From Rhodocollybia butyracea (taxonomy: Eukaryota; Basidiomycota; Agaricomycetes; Agaricales; Omphalotaceae): 64,000 nt of DNA. Location: contig JADNRY010000016.1 in the NCBI GenBank assembly GCA_015501585.1, positions 372,001 to 436,000 of the forward strand, written 5' to 3'. Positions within the stretch are counted from its first letter, which is position 1. Each line of letters opens with the position of its first letter. This document shows, piece after piece, positions 42,274 through 58,084 of this stretch. The translations under genes were made by a program, and so were the position numbers. The notes beneath the pieces were generated by a model. It made no database searches and was not told where the DNA came from. It was given only the letters and a program-made list of their open reading frames with translations.

Positions 42274-45200
42274 TCACCAATCGTCCCCAAAGGTAGGACC
42301 TGCTGCGGGGTTATTTGTCGGAACTGTCCAGGTTCCCCAACCGCTAGTAAAGGACGTTGGTGCTGGCTGCGCTGGTTGTGATCTCGCGGCACTTGACGCA
42401 GTACGAGGACGGGGTTCATCGTCATCATCGCTACTCGTGTCGCTGTCAGAGTCTGAGTCACTATCCGAATCAGAGTTCGATTCCGAATCGCTGTCATCAG
42501 AGGCCGAGGAAGACGAATCGCTATCTGAATCATCATTGTCCTTGCTAGTCGATTTGCTCTTGCGAGATTTCGATTTAGACTTGGATTTGGATTTCTTCGT
42601 AGATGCTTCGGGGACGACGGGCTGGAAGGGTACCGCTTCCTGAATGAGAACGATGGGTTCGGTGCCTAAGGTGACCGACGAGGCAGAGGTGACTGTACTG
42701 GGGCCAGTTACTGGAGTAAGTTCCATAGAGTCGGCTGCCGGGATAGCACTCAATGGTGTAGAGGGCTGTTGTACTGTTGTACCGGTAACATCAACCATCG
42801 CTGAACCTAACAACATTTGCTGTTGAAGAACAGCAGCAGCTTCCTCGTTTGCTTTAATCTGCTTCTCTTTCTCCTTCTTCTCCTTCCTTCGTTGTTTCCT
42901 CTTCTTGCGTTCTTCTTCCTTCTTCTTGGCGCCCTTCTGCTTCTCTCGATTCTTTCTCTCTTCCTCAACCCAGGCTTTGACGCCTCTCACAGCATCCTCC
43001 GGTCGGCTCTTGTTCCTAAGCAGATAGCCTTGGAGGGCAGCGACACTGAACTCCTCATCTGGTACTTCCTCTGCGAACTCCTTTGCCAGCTTGGATAATA
43101 CGGCTGGAGAAAGTGGGGCAGGCGAATGTGTATGTTGGACCTTTGGACGAGGTTTAGGCTGAGAAGAGGTGGAACGAGGACGAGGTACGGAGACAGAGGA
43201 CGCAGCACGAGAACGAGCAGGGGTGCCAGTAACAGCACCCACAGCACCTCCAACCAAGCTAGCCGTAGAACTCATGAAAGATGTGTTCCAAACAGCCGAA
43301 CTTAAAGAAGAAAGACTAGGAGAAGGGCTCCAAGTCCCGCTCGATGTTGCGGTATGGCGAGTTGCAGCCTTAGCGGTGGAAGAATGTGAGGGTAGACCTA
43401 TCCACGATCCAACTCCAGAAGATGGCGTGCTTGGTCTGGAGGTTGATCCTGATCCTTCTTCGCCAAGGTTCTCGATATCTCCTTCAGGCATAGCTCCCGA
43501 CGTGCTACGAGGAACATCGGGAAGCACTAAACCCATGGCAGCAATCGCAGCGAACTCTGCCTCTTCCGCTGCAGATAACTCCGGTTCGAGAGGAGGTAGG
43601 GCATGTGGGTCACCATCATGCTCAGCTGGAGCCGCTGAACTAGCACGTGAATGACGATGGGTTGAGGACCCCGAAAATGATAAAGGAGAGGTAGGTGTTG
43701 ACATTGGAGCCGCCTCATCCCTCTCCGTATCATCCTTACTGCTGCTAGGGAAGAAGTTTCTGAACAGTGCCTCAGCCTGCCAGCGACTCGCATTTTCGAA
43801 GTTTATCCAAACATCTAAGCGCCCTGGTCTTGAGAGAGCGGGATCTGGCAAAGAAAGAGTGAGTTTAATAACGATTTGAGAGCAGTCATAACATTTCTCA
43901 CCTAAATGAGAACTTTTTGTGTATAGGGGAGATAGTTAGCACCGGCGTTTCATATTCCAAGCGCGAATACTTACAGATGATTCGTCGTACTGCGCAAGAA
44001 ACAATGAGCTCGGGAAATGCTGAGATAGCGTCGGAAATCAACTTACGCAAAAAGTAGTCTTCCCTCTGCGGCGGCAACACCATCTAGTGCATTCAAGAGT
44101 CCGCTCAAGCTCAGCGTATTCAGCTCGCTCATGGCATCAGTAGCATTGGTGCCGCCATGGATCCCTGAAGTACCAGCCCTACGTCGCCTCGATGAAGATG
44201 CACCTAGGCCGGTCGTGCCAGAAGAATTATTCGCATGAGAATCAGACTTGGATTTCTCCTTCTTCTCTTTCTTCTTCTTATCCTTTTTGTCTTTCTTCTT
44301 ATCCTTCTTTGATCTGCGGCCAGTGCTTCGGGTGAATGCCGCATCGAGATCTTCAAGCAAAACGATGCAACGCGCTGGGACACGGCCCATGAGGGTGGTA
44401 AGTGTGGCGTCATTGATCCAGGAAGCGGATAGCGACAGAGCGTATATGTCAAGCATGAGTTCGCCAGCCTATTTAGTTACTTTAAAAGCCAAATCATAAG
44501 GTAAGAGATGAAGACCTACAATAGCGTGTATAAGGGATGTCTTTCCTGAGCCTGGAACACCATGCAAGAGATACCCTCGACGGAAAGGTATTCCACGGTC
44601 CGCATACCACTAAGATTGAAATTGAGATAACAGCCAGGCATCATATGACAGGAACATACCTTCTCACTCTTCAGAAAGTCTTTCGTATCATTCATGAGCA
44701 TTTCCTTGACACCCGGATTCAAGACAATACTGCTCATTGGCCGTTTATGACGGGAGTCTGTCCATCTACAAAACAATCATCAGCTTTGCAACGAGATCAC
44801 AACGGTACAACTACCTCCAGCCTCCATGTGAATCGGCAAAGTAGATCTGGATACGGTGAATGGCTTCTGCTTCGTATTCACGCTTGGCTTGCAAGACTAG
44901 TTGTTTGAGGATCGTATTAGATCGGGCCACCACGCTAACACTTAATACCTCTCCGCCGCCACCCGAATTGTAATAGTTTCCGCCCCAGCTTCCACCGCCT
45001 ATGCAATGTTTGTCAGTCAGGCAATCAAACAATGAAGAACGGACGTACCACCCATGTTATCTCCCTTCTTCCATCTCCGCACTCTCAGCCAGTGCCCTCT
45101 ATAATATATCGTATGTGTCGTATCGAAGGTAGGCTGAAACACCACGCGTGTCTTTACCTTTCCTGGAACATCATCGTCGTCATAATTATAAACTTCTGGG

Positions 45201-45844
45201 GGTGCAGCACGAGTTTCCCCTGGAATTTCGCCCCACCACTCGCTGTAATCTTCGTCTCCAAACGAATTGTCGCTGGTCCGGTTGGACGAGGACCCACCAG
45301 AGAGCGGTGTAGACACCCGAGTAGTTGTCTCAAATTCGCGGGACCGCTGCCATTCGGGTCTTCGAGAAAGCCAGAGCATTAGCCAGTCATACGGATAGTC
45401 ATCTTCGGAGAAATGAGCCGTGAGGAAAAACGCTGTTGGACAAGTTAAGATCAGTAAACTGCATTCTTGAGCGGAATGGAAATAAGATAAGATATATCTA
45501 TACGCCACAATGAGATTAAGTGGACAGAGGCTATTGGCCTTTAGCGAAATGCTCTCTTGCCATGTTATGGGCTAAGGGTTGCCCAACTGCTGCGAAGCGC
45601 AGTATCGAACGAATATCAATCATTGGGATGCTCACAGTTGACGAAATGATTCCTATAGTCATAAATAGTCATTAGCAACAGATATTAGAATACACGCAAT
45701 ATGTACTCACCAAACTCTACCTCCCATTCGTCTGGCTGTCTCAACCGTTCCACCCAGCACAACGAGTTTCATACCGTCTATCATTCCCGCAGAGGAAGCA
45801 GACGGCCCAACAAGCGGCTGGACGAGAGAGCGAAAAGTTTCCAT
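42274..45844 (-). CDS. BCS1-like AAA ATPase with long acidic C-terminal extension
   Basis: Ten exons encode about 977 residues: 45844-45711, 45652-45636, 45432-45049, 44998-44815, 44765-44660, 44609-44520, 44468-44047, 43989-43975, 43912-43902 and 43844-42274. The N-terminal BCS1 domain ([20 protein letters not shown]) is followed by Walker A (GVPGSGKTS), Walker B ([12 protein letters not shown]) and the arginine-finger region ([12 protein letters not shown]). BCS1 proteins translocate the Rieske protein at the mitochondrial inner membrane; fungi also have divergent relatives of unknown role, and this may be one. Odd points: a Lys-rich insertion of about 30 residues after Walker B, three tiny exons (17, 15 and 11 nt), and a C-terminal tail of over 400 residues with Lys/Glu coiled-coil and Ser/Asp repeats. 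The 203-nt intron 45635-45433 is long. Confidence 0.85.
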
Positions 45845-47994
45845 GCTTCTTGTTAAACAGAATGCAAGGTAGATAATGAGTAAGACCAAGTTATGAAGCC
45901 TGTGGAAGACTTTATTTCAAGAATTCCCAGCTAGTACTGCTACGATCCAGACGGTGCCTGGAGCAGGAGGGACAATACTGGAGAATAAAGAGGGAAATGG
46001 TAGAGAAGATATGAGGGTGAATTGGTAAGAACAGGTTTGAGCCACGAATGCAAGTAGAAAGAGTTCCGGCTAGATGGGGTTCACTTTATAAAGCTGTTCC
46101 CGCAATTTCGGGAGCTCGTGGCGCTTAATACGGGAAGTTAATCCATATACGGAACAGGCGCCGAAACTTGTTACTTGCAACGATCTGTAAATAAGTACTG
46201 CGTTACTTTTACAAGACAGTGCATGAACGATGATATTATGTATGTTATTTACGAGGAGAAATTAGATGAAATTTACTGCCAGCGGCTTGCTTTAGACCCG
46301 AACGCCTGAACAACGTTGACACCGCCTGACTCAGTCCGGCCCATGACTCGCAGGCAACTTGAAATGGATAATTGCTAACTCGCTCCCCAAGGTGAATCAG
46401 AAATTTCTCCAAGAAAATCGTTTTACTTTACCCCCAACTGTCCTGTCCTCGTCCCTACACTTTCCGACCCGACACGGCGCCTCATCTCCTTCAGGCAAAC
46501 GGCGTTTGTGATAGCAATTTCAGCACTCCTGCGAGATGGCAAGCCTTTTTGGCCTATATATCCCGAGCTTAATCTAGGTTATGAACCTCGTGTTCTGTGC
46601 CGTGTCGCCAAGTTTCTGTGCTGCATTTCATTAATTGATTCACGTTTTAATTCTCAAAACTCAATACTTGTATATATATATCATGGCCTCGGACGCAGCC
46701 CCGCATCGCAAAAGATGTCAAGGCTCAAGACCTTCCTTTTCTAGGGGGGAGCAATCGCCTCAACTCAACAGCACTTACTATTGACCATCGTGATCACCTC
46801 CAAGTTAGTCTGAACTTCAGCCTATTCCTGTCAATGTGAGCGCTGCCTTTACTCCAGTGGAGTCCACAGGACGCCCTAATAACCCGTGTTCTATTATCTC
46901 AATCGAACCCCACTACGCCAAACTTTCTCCGACGATTTTTGTTCAGGTTCAAGTATACTTACACGAAAAATGGACTTCACCATTCTGTCGTTCTATCCTC
47001 GGACCCAAATGCCAGATGGACTTCGATATCGGATTCTGATGCAGATTGGCATAATTGACCCACAAGTACGGATACCCTCCTCAAAATGTCACCATCATTC
47101 ACCACCCTTCCCGAATACCTCCATTTTCTGAACCCGACGCATTTGTGGTCCCAAGCTACCTGCACAAATGACCAATTGATAATGACCAATTGATAGGTTC
47201 TAGATTCGAGTCTCACTGGCTTTACAACTTGGAAAAATATCATTGACATCTCTCTTAAACTTACGCCGCTCCAGCCACACGATTGCTTGTCAGTCAGTGG
47301 TCCCGCCACCGTTTCTGATCATCCCAACCTGGTACCCAGGTAACCGATGCCTGGCGGGTTTGCAGTCGGTCCCTATTCAACTTCCCGTTATTTTCCCGCT
47401 ACAATGTACCTATCTCCCTATATTTCCGCCAGTCAGAAGCACTGTCTATTCTCAGCCTCATAATTCTGTGGGCTCTAGTCCTCTTCAATCAGACGAACAA
47501 CCACATGGTACGGATCCGGGATCGACGACGAATGGTATAAAATATCCCATGCATAACTTCGATTTCCTTTCAACTGAACCGTCCCGGGAACTGGAAATAA
47601 CTGTAGACTTCTCCCGCCGGTTCCATTCAAAACGCCACTGCTCATACATACGAAAGGATGGTCAATCTCCCTTCACCATTGCTATCCATCATGAAGGTGG
47701 GATCGATACCGCAAGCTGAGATGAACTAGGCTTTTAGGGAACATCCAGTCCAATCGATTGGACATATCGATCCCTTCACAATATCTGACCCTATGTCAGT
47801 CCCTCATGTAGAACGCGTTTTAGGGCATTCTGGTGGCGTCACACCCAAGAACACGCATCTTGGAAACGCTTGTGTACACAGCGTACGATCGGATTCTCTT
47901 TGCTCCATCGATAAGTACAAGGAGACACAGCAACTATACAGCAACTATAGCCAACTGTTGACCGGTTGACATACCGTGATATGACTCACATCAA
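45845..47994. other. Intergenic, 2.1 kb; no supported gene
   Basis: Promoter of the BCS1-like gene and 3' UTR of the pyruvate decarboxylase. A 159-codon frame at 47243-47719 has no domain and no clear start or splicing. A perfect 14-base palindrome TCCAATCGATTGGA lies at 47749-47762. Two copies of GACCAATTGATA lie near 47169-47194. Confidence 0.45.
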
Positions 47995-50289
<2,295 letters not shown>

Positions 50290-50844
50290 GATGTAAGTTT
50301 TATGGTGAGGCTTATGGTTATCAAGGCTGGTTATCGAAGTGAAACCTGTGGAGAGATTTTATACTCGTTGAGACCGGAATTAAATCGAGACATAGATAGA
50401 TAGATAGCGATTCATAGACCACCAGACATGTCCGACGTTCCCCGGTCACCAACAACGGCAAAATAGAGAAATGACCTCTCAAGGTGCGATTACTATTATG
50501 TGCTGGTCATTTATATGTCAGCTGCCTGAGAGGAATTCCAACCCCTGAAAGTGGTGGCGTTTTATGGGAGAGCTGTAGAGCTTCTCCGTTCAAATTCGGG
50601 CTTTCAGACATTTCCTGGTGAGGCCGTCCGCTAATAGCGGACTGACGAGCGAAGAAGAGGCGGAGGTTTGAAATTTTATATTTCTACCATCACCCTACGG
50701 AGCCAGATTGCGAGAATTAGTACCGGCCACTACCACACAGTCCCTTTCGCGATTTCACCATCTTACTCCTTGAATATTGCGTTCTTTTATATCCTTTCAA
50801 TGATGTGTACTGAGACTCGAGAGAAGAAGGAAACGGTAGTATTA
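50290..50844. other. PDC promoter and APC1 3' UTR
   Basis: Both neighbours are on the minus strand. Besides the TATA box it holds a short GATA repeat (about 50393-50407). No gene seen. Confidence 0.5.
50357..50363 (-). promoter_or_regulatory. TATA box of the pyruvate decarboxylase gene
   Basis: The minus strand reads TATAAAA about 70 bases before the ATG at 50289, a usual distance for a strongly expressed fungal gene. Confidence 0.55.
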
Positions 50845-53800
50845 CTATGCTATAATTTTCCATGCTTCTATTATTTCATCCAGCGATCTAACGGACCAGC
50901 CTGCCCCCAGGGCTGTAGTCATTCTCGATCCTGTAGAATGTAGAACCTCTTTGATGCTCAGATCCAGCACTTTCGAGTCACTGGTACCGGCAGGTGGCGG
51001 GGTATTCAAGCATTGTGCATGCGCTTCCGCTGCAAGCTCTTTGAGAATCAAAAGTAATGTTGATACTGGAACGGCGTTGCGAAGGAGATACCACGCCAGA
51101 TGACTGGCATTTTTCCCGCTCAAGAGTCCAGCTTTTCCGAGTGAGTATAGTCCTAGAACGCAAATAAACTCGGGAGAGGAACGGATGACCTCTAGTCGCT
51201 CGTCGACATCATGCAACGTTGCCCAAACTGTGGTGTCACGAAGAAGAGGAGTACGGTGATTATTTTCGGTTCGACCACTGAAGCGGCGTTCGAACACCCG
51301 GCCATAAAAGTCAGCGAGAAAGCGCAGATCCTGGAGGTGCAGATGGAAGTATCGAGAGGCAGAAGACATGTTACGATAGCGGAAAAGGGTAAGGTGCGAT
51401 TGCAGTGTCTGCGGTTTGCCTTGGAGGATGGAGTCGAATAGGACTGCATGACAATAAGCGCGTAGGATTTGTTCCTTCTCAGTCTGACCATCTCTACAAC
51501 AGAAATAGTCTGCAAAAGCCAAGAATAAAGGATCGTTAGAGGAGGAGGTTATGAATTCCCATAGATCGCCTGCGGGATGAGTTTTTGCATGGTTGAACTG
51601 AGGGTAATCTAACGTAGCAGCATCTCCTGCGGAAGATCTTGAGCGCACAAACAGACTACGACTGCCTCGAGGGTCTTCTGTGTAGCTGAGGAACGCAGTT
51701 CTCCGCTTGACGTACAATGTCTGACTTCGCATGAGGCTCTCTTTATGATGAGGAATCTTTTCGGTATCAAGATAGAATGGCCAATATCGAGGAGTGTCCA
51801 CCCGTATGGATATTAGTTTGTTGAGGTCCGGAATGAGCGTCGGCGAGATAAGCTGCGTGGTTCCAACAGCTTTACCTTCTCTCATTGTTATTTTCACAGG
51901 GAGGTAGACTACTTCCTTCGTTTCGATATCTCTGACCACAAGGCATCGTGGTTCCACAGCAAGAACCCAAAGATGTCGAAGAGCTTGTAGGTAGGATTTG
52001 TTATCTGCCGATATAGAGTGCGTACGAGGAAAGAACGCTGCGACCATGCAGGCGATTGCAGCATCTGATGTTCCAAGCGTGAAACGACCACCTCCGAGGA
52101 ATAATAACCCCAAAGCTTGATGCGTGGAAACATGAATACCATACTTAAATGCTGGATGATACATTGTCGTCCCATACATCCCATATGCATACCGCAGTCT
52201 CCGCAAGCAGGTTATTTCTCCGGTTCCGGCCATCACCATGCTCAGTGAGACAGTAATCAAGTTCAAACCGTCACGAACGGCTGAGCGTTTGATTCTCCAA
52301 TCGAATGATGGGCCTAGGCAAAAGTTAGCTTCCACCAGAGGACGTATATGCCAACCGTCGCACCATTCGAATAAACCATCCTAGTGAAAAGATCATGATA
52401 CCGGATAATCATCTTGTACGCTTCCTGTCTCGCAGTTCCCGCATACTTCAGCCCAATCGCAAAACAGCACCCAGCAATGATATTATAATAGGCCAACTCC
52501 CAAGCATCAGCAACCGTCGACGATCCTGTGGGTGACTTTTGCTTCATTTCCATCCCTTTCCTAATCGCTTCGGGTATCTGCATCGAAACCCAATCGTTGG
52601 TCGGGGTAATTTTATTCCACATAATCAATACTCGGCCCAGAGTTCTCAGTAAAAGGAAAGAAGGTTGGATACGGTTGAGACCTAGAATGGTGTCCGGAAT
52701 ACTCAGTATATCTGCGATATCTTGACGTTCGGTTCGGAGGTACATCAGACCCAAAGCGACACTTGCCGCAGGCGAGGTAAGGTTGATATCGAATGACGAA
52801 CGGGAACTGCCGAAATCGCCATCACCATGAATAAGGACGTTCAAGCGCTCGAGGAGTGCAACGTCAGCGGGGATGGTGGTTCCCTTTCCCAGCATGACCA
52901 TACCGAAAGCTAAGGCAGCAGAGTAGGTGTAAGCTTCCCGATACTCGTTACTCAAATCGGGTTGGACCAGATCTTTGCGGTTCATCTGGGTGAGACAAAC
53001 CTCAGCCATCCGTCGATTCTTTGTGCCAATGTAAAGTAAACCAACACCAGTCAAACCAGCAGCTTGCGTGTGTAACGGGACATTTAAGTCAACCGAGGGT
53101 GTAGGCAACAGTGCAGGCGTATGTACCGCTAATAATTTGGTGACGTGCTGATTTCCATTCCCTATATTGGCCGCCGATAACCCCAACAAAACACCGATGG
53201 ATGTCAGATCATGCTTGGGAGTCAGATACCCAAAGGTATGCCACGTCAACATCTCCTTCAAATGTCCAGTCAACCCAAGCCCAAACAAAAAGCCTGCATG
53301 CTCCGGCGTTAGTTCCGAAGGTTTGTTGAATGCGATCCACGAGCTATCCACGCTTGCAGACGAGGAGGATATTCTCAGCGCTGCGGCGACACCATTGTGG
53401 AACTCTCCCCAATGAACAGACTCAGGCATGATCTTTCCGGGATCTGGAGACACAATACCTCCAGAAGGATGTAGTTTGACAGAGAACTCAATTTTGGGGA
53501 TAATGAAAGCTTCGCGAGAGATGGAAGAAACAGATCCGAACGTGAACATAGCCCGACCGTAAGGTAAAGCCAGTGTACGCTCGGCAATGCGAATTACTTG
53601 CATTTGATGGTCTTTTGCTTGATCGTGCTCACTAGAGAACATTAATAATTAGAACGAACGCAACACGAAAGGAGACTTACGTAGCGTCTGGCCGCTCTAA
53701 AGATCGCGCAGACGAGATAGCGGACGAGCACAACATGCGGGCAATCTCTTCTAAGCGTCGATCTTGCCCGAATCGAATATTGGTGAATTCATCGAGTTCC

Positions 53801-56800
53801 AGCTCTACACCCGTTGTTGGTTCCGATTCACCCAAGCAGGCGGATTTGGCGTCGGCTGCAATTTGACCAATAGTCTTCCGCGGATGAGAGGATGTCTATG
53901 TTCCTCATGAACAGAATATTGCACCGATGAAGAAAATAACTCACCAGATACTCTTTCACTGACCTGTACCCATTCTTTGGCATTTTCTCCTCTGCGCGAA
54001 TAGCCGATACCGATGCTCTGACATCGCCTCTCCCGATGGCATTGTACGCTTCCATAGGCCAGTCTGGAGGAGGAGCCATTTGGCATGTCCTTATTGCCTC
54101 CCTGAGAGGAGCAGCAATTCCCAACGGTAACCGTTCAATAAACTCTTCTCCCAGCTCCGTCCGAACCATTTGCTTGACAGCATTCTCCGCGCGTTTGCTG
54201 TGCCGCTTGATCTCGGGATCAGCGAGCTTCATGTACACTAAAGTCAAGCGTTTCATAGCGTCGAGTGGGTCAGCAATACCGTAAGCAAAGGATGGGGTAA
54301 TGCGGAAGCGCGAGGCAAGTTCCAGGGCATCAAACCAAGGAACTTTCCATTCCGGGTTACTGATTCGACCATATAGGATAGCAGATATATCAGGCGGCCA
54401 AACGGGGATTGTGTCATCGAGATCTTGGACAACTAGAAGATAAAGTAAGCGGAACATCCAAGCGCGGGATCAGGACGTAGACGTACCAGCCGTAGCAGAA
54501 GAAGGCCATGGAAGTTCAACCATGGCATCAGGGCACATCCTCCTCCAGTAATCAGCCCACTCCGGGCGTATATACATCGCAATCCGACAGATAACTGGTG
54601 CTAGTTTCAGCAGCTGAGAATACTGATCAACGATAAGTCGTAGTTGCTCCGCAAGCGTATGCAAAGTATATAGGGCAACGACAAGCTGATTATATGGTTC
54701 AGTGCCTTTCTGCATTGTTGCCAAAACCTTTGCAGGAGGTATTCGAGCGGAAGGCGGAATACGGTCGGAGGGTTCGTGTAACAGTTTCATTGCGGGATCG
54801 TCACGAAAACGAGTACGGGAGGATGCTGAGATTGAGTAGAGATTATCCCATGGGTTGGTGGAACTGGGAGCAGGAAGATCGTTGTGATCGACATAACCAC
54901 TATCGAGACCAAATACGGCATACAATGCTGCGGTAAAGCATTCAAATTCCACGCCATGTATGACATTGAACGATTGCCATGCCCAGTTTTGGAGAAAGTG
55001 GCGATGTAGGAGGAAGCAAGTATCGGAAGGGAGACATAATGCGAGGACTTGCAGTGCATGTGCTGTAAGAGTGTCAAGAGCGTAGTAATTTGAAGCAGTG
55101 TACGTCGTCCTTCCATCTGACATTAGGAAGGCGGTGAGATCGGGTGTGCATGCCTCGCTAACGATAGATACAACTTCAGGTGTAGGTTTAGGAGGGTACG
55201 TATATGGATCATTGGGTACAACCGCTGAGAGCGCAATTTCGTAGGTTCCATGAGTGAAAAGGGACAGTTTTCCATCAGGTTTCACGACGATGAGGTCCCA
55301 GATATTAAACCGTGTTCCGCGGAAGATAGCGCTAGCGACAGCAGGAATCTGCTTTACAGTAGTTATTTCTATTTGATTTTCGGCATTGGGTGCCAGTTGG
55401 TAAACCATCACGGTTTGCTTGGATGGGAGACAGACTGCTAATAAGGATCGTTCTAGTTTATCGATTTTTCGATGATCGAAGAGAGAGAACATGATGCCAC
55501 CAGGGTCTTCGACACTGAAAAGACATAAGCATAGACAGGCAAGGGGATAAATAGAGTAACTCACTCTCCTTGGTCATCCAATTCTATCTCAATTAGCTTG
55601 TCCATCCACAAAGTAGTTTTCATTCTCCCATGCTCCATCGGTGTCAAAACATCCATATCCCCCCTGGATCCCAGGATCATTCGGTTCATGGTTACGCTCA
55701 GGTCATTCCTCGTTAACGAATTTCTCCTCACTTTCGTTGTCGTGCTGCTTTGTTCAGGCTGCGATTGAGAATTGGGCTGGGAAGCGGCATTGAAATTGGA
55801 TCCGGAGCCCAAAGAAGCCATCGTTGTCGTTGTCGAAAGCGAGGGTGCCATCCCAGGTAGTTTGGAGAGTGGAGGAAGTTCAGCTAACTCGGGAAAGGAG
55901 GGACGTGTAGGGGATGGAGGGCCAGGAGAAGTTGGATGTAGTTTATCGAACATATCAGGAAATGCAGCAGATGTACGACGATTGTTCGCTGTCATACTTT
56001 GCCGTTTCTTATGGGCAAGTGATTTGGCACGTTTCCGTCCCAACGGAACTGGTGAATCCTTTGGCTTGATATACACATATCGCCAAATCGTAAGCCGTCT
56101 CTTCGAGCTGTCGAGAGTAGCGACAATTTCGTGTGGCGAGTTGGGTGCTTTGTGAGATGTCCAGAGAATAAGTTCGTAGGGTGAGATTGGTTTTAAAGGT
56201 TTCGTCGAGTTTTCGTCCTCGTCTTTGAGCGTAGCCAAGCCATGACCAGGGTTTCCAATGATACCACTAGTCAGACCAACTGCGGAGGGCTCTGCAAAGG
56301 GGTTGGAGAGGGAAAAGATGGTTGGAAGAACGTCTTCGCCGGCAAGTTCAGCTTCAACGAGTTCAGCTGGTTCCAGAACGCGCTGAACGATGAGGCCATG
56401 TGGTGTGACCGGCCAAGCTTTGCGTACGATAAAAGGTAGAGAGAACGTATGTTCGAGTCCTGAATCAAGGAAAATCTTGCCGATACTTCGTAGGAACACA
56501 AACACGGCAGAGGTTCTCCCATCGCGTTTGCTAGATGGTGGACCAGATTTCTGATTCGCGTAGAAGAAAGGACCAAAAGTTGGCCTTTCAGAAGGTGATT
56601 TCGAGGCTGAATCCTGTCTTTCTGCGAAATGTTTCGGAGGAAATGTTCCACTTTCTTCCATCCATCCGATACACGCCCACTGAACTGGTTGTCCCTCAAG
56701 CTCAAAACTCCATTTTCTCTTTGGGGCTCCACCGATGGTTAAGATCACATGTGTATCAGTCCAGGTTAATTCCTGTTCTTCCCCGTCATTGCCGTCGGTA

Positions 56801-57009
56801 TGTACACACGAAGTGTGTATGGTTGAAGGCGGAGCGACGCCGGTGCCACGAAGTGCGCTTTTGATCGCTTGCAACAGAGGTGATTCTTTAGGAGATTCTT
56901 TTGGGCGAACGAAAGGATTATTGTTGATAGACGGGTTTTCTATAGAGTTCGGAAGTGTTGATTTGTACCGCCGAAAAAGACGAAGAGGAAGAGGGTCGAA
57001 CTGAGCCAT
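50845..57009 (-). CDS. APC1: APC1, largest subunit of the anaphase-promoting complex
   Basis: Six exons encode about 1,970 residues: 57009-55565, 55514-54487, 54432-53945, 53895-53681, 53631-52364 and 52313-50845; phases close exactly. APC1 is the scaffold of the APC/C ubiquitin ligase that degrades cyclins and securin in the nucleus. The N-terminal half is propeller-like with a Ser/Pro-rich insert (about residues 330-460). The C-terminal half has the proteasome/cyclosome repeats: GFLFGLGLTGHLKEML, HDLTSIGVLLGLSAANIG, AAGLTGVGLLYIGT, HQALGLLFLGGGRFTLGTS and RHLWVLAVEPRCL. Length agrees with Aspergillus BimE. The last intron (52363-52314) has a good GCTAAC branch point. Confidence 0.93.
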
Positions 57010-57260
57010 GTCGCGACATGAAGAAGTGGAACAAAGACGCGTTGATACTCAATTCACGTGGGGGATTTTCTGGCGCTCACTAGTAGTACTCAAGCACTAT
57101 AGAGTAGGCCAAGTCAGGAGGGACTCAAATTGACTTATGTAGGTTGAACTGATTAAAACGAAAGACCTGGAAGAACTAATGCAAGTCGGTAATGAGCTAT
57201 TCGTGAAACCGAAGCGCAATAGCTGACAGTGATATATAGTACAACTATCTACAATCCAAA

Positions 57261-58084
57261 TCATATCTTGGCCATGGTCTTTCCTAGGGAATGTTCACGA
57301 CCTGTTGATGGAAATGAGTAAAGCAAAGGCTTTTGGAAAGTTGCGCACCTGAAGAAACCAAAGTTGATGGTGCAAATCCAAAGCAATCGTCAGAGACTTT
57401 GAGTTTCTGAAAGGGACATTTAAGTAAATGCTAAACTTGCAGCAATTGCCTGCATACCATTTCACCAACTATAACCCTGATCTACACGTATGTTCAATAT
57501 TTCAAACACAAGGGAATCCGATAACAAGTTCCACTAACCATTGACCAATGATGTATGCAATGAAGCCCTCCAAACCACAGTTCCCTGGCAAACGTTGTCT
57601 GGAATGTCTGCGGGAAAGGGGTAACGGCGTTCAGCGTCACTGGCTCATTCCAATTCGAGGTCGGAACAACATCCTGTAAACGTTGGATTGTTTCCAGCAA
57701 TGCTGTTCGGGCTGCTGCTCGGCTAGTTTCCATCGGTGTATTTCGAATTCGGACATCGTAGTTTAGAACATATGGTGGTGGCGACGTTATACAAGTCAAA
57801 AGCAGTTCGAAATGCTCTCTGGCATGCCGCAGATGTTTACCTGAGAAAAAAATCAGTGCAAGTGTGAAATTGAGTAAACTCTGCCACATACCGATTGTAG
57901 ATCCAGGAAGATACTCGGAGGATACTGTTAGTTGTTCGTCTTGTTGAAGATCATGATCCAACAAATCTACAGCCTGCTGCAACACGGTCTGAGCGACGAA
58001 GAGCAAATTTTTCCAATTTTCAGCGTTTTCATCAGGCTGAGCGTTCATGGAAGAGGAAAGTAATGACGGCTGAGAATAAGACAT
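57261..58084 (-). CDS. DinB-like domain protein
   Basis: Five exons encode about 205 residues: 58084-57892, 57840-57539, 57481-57458, 57406-57349 and 57301-57261. The pattern is that of DinB/YfiT-like four-helix proteins: PGSTIGKHLRHAREHFELLL with a His in the first motif, an Arg/Thr-rich middle (YDVRIRNTPMETSRAAA), and HHWSMIRVIVGEMK with paired His near the end. Such proteins often bind a metal through three His; function in fungi is not established. The 24-nt exon 3 and the final 47-nt intron were chosen because they keep the frame and give the ending HSLGKTMAKI. Without that last intron the protein would end at 57284. The family assignment is by pattern only. Confidence 0.65.

Noticed and set aside
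47190..47215. GATTCGAGTCT, resembling a tRNA B box
   Set aside because: No A box or acceptor stem can be paired around it.
47243..47719. 158-codon plus-strand frame between BCS1-like and PDC
   Set aside because: No domain and no plausible splice partners; neighbouring frames carry stops.
54036..54284. Plus-strand frames inside APC1, PDC and BCS1-like genes
   Set aside because: They lie opposite confirmed exons and show no independent coding signs.
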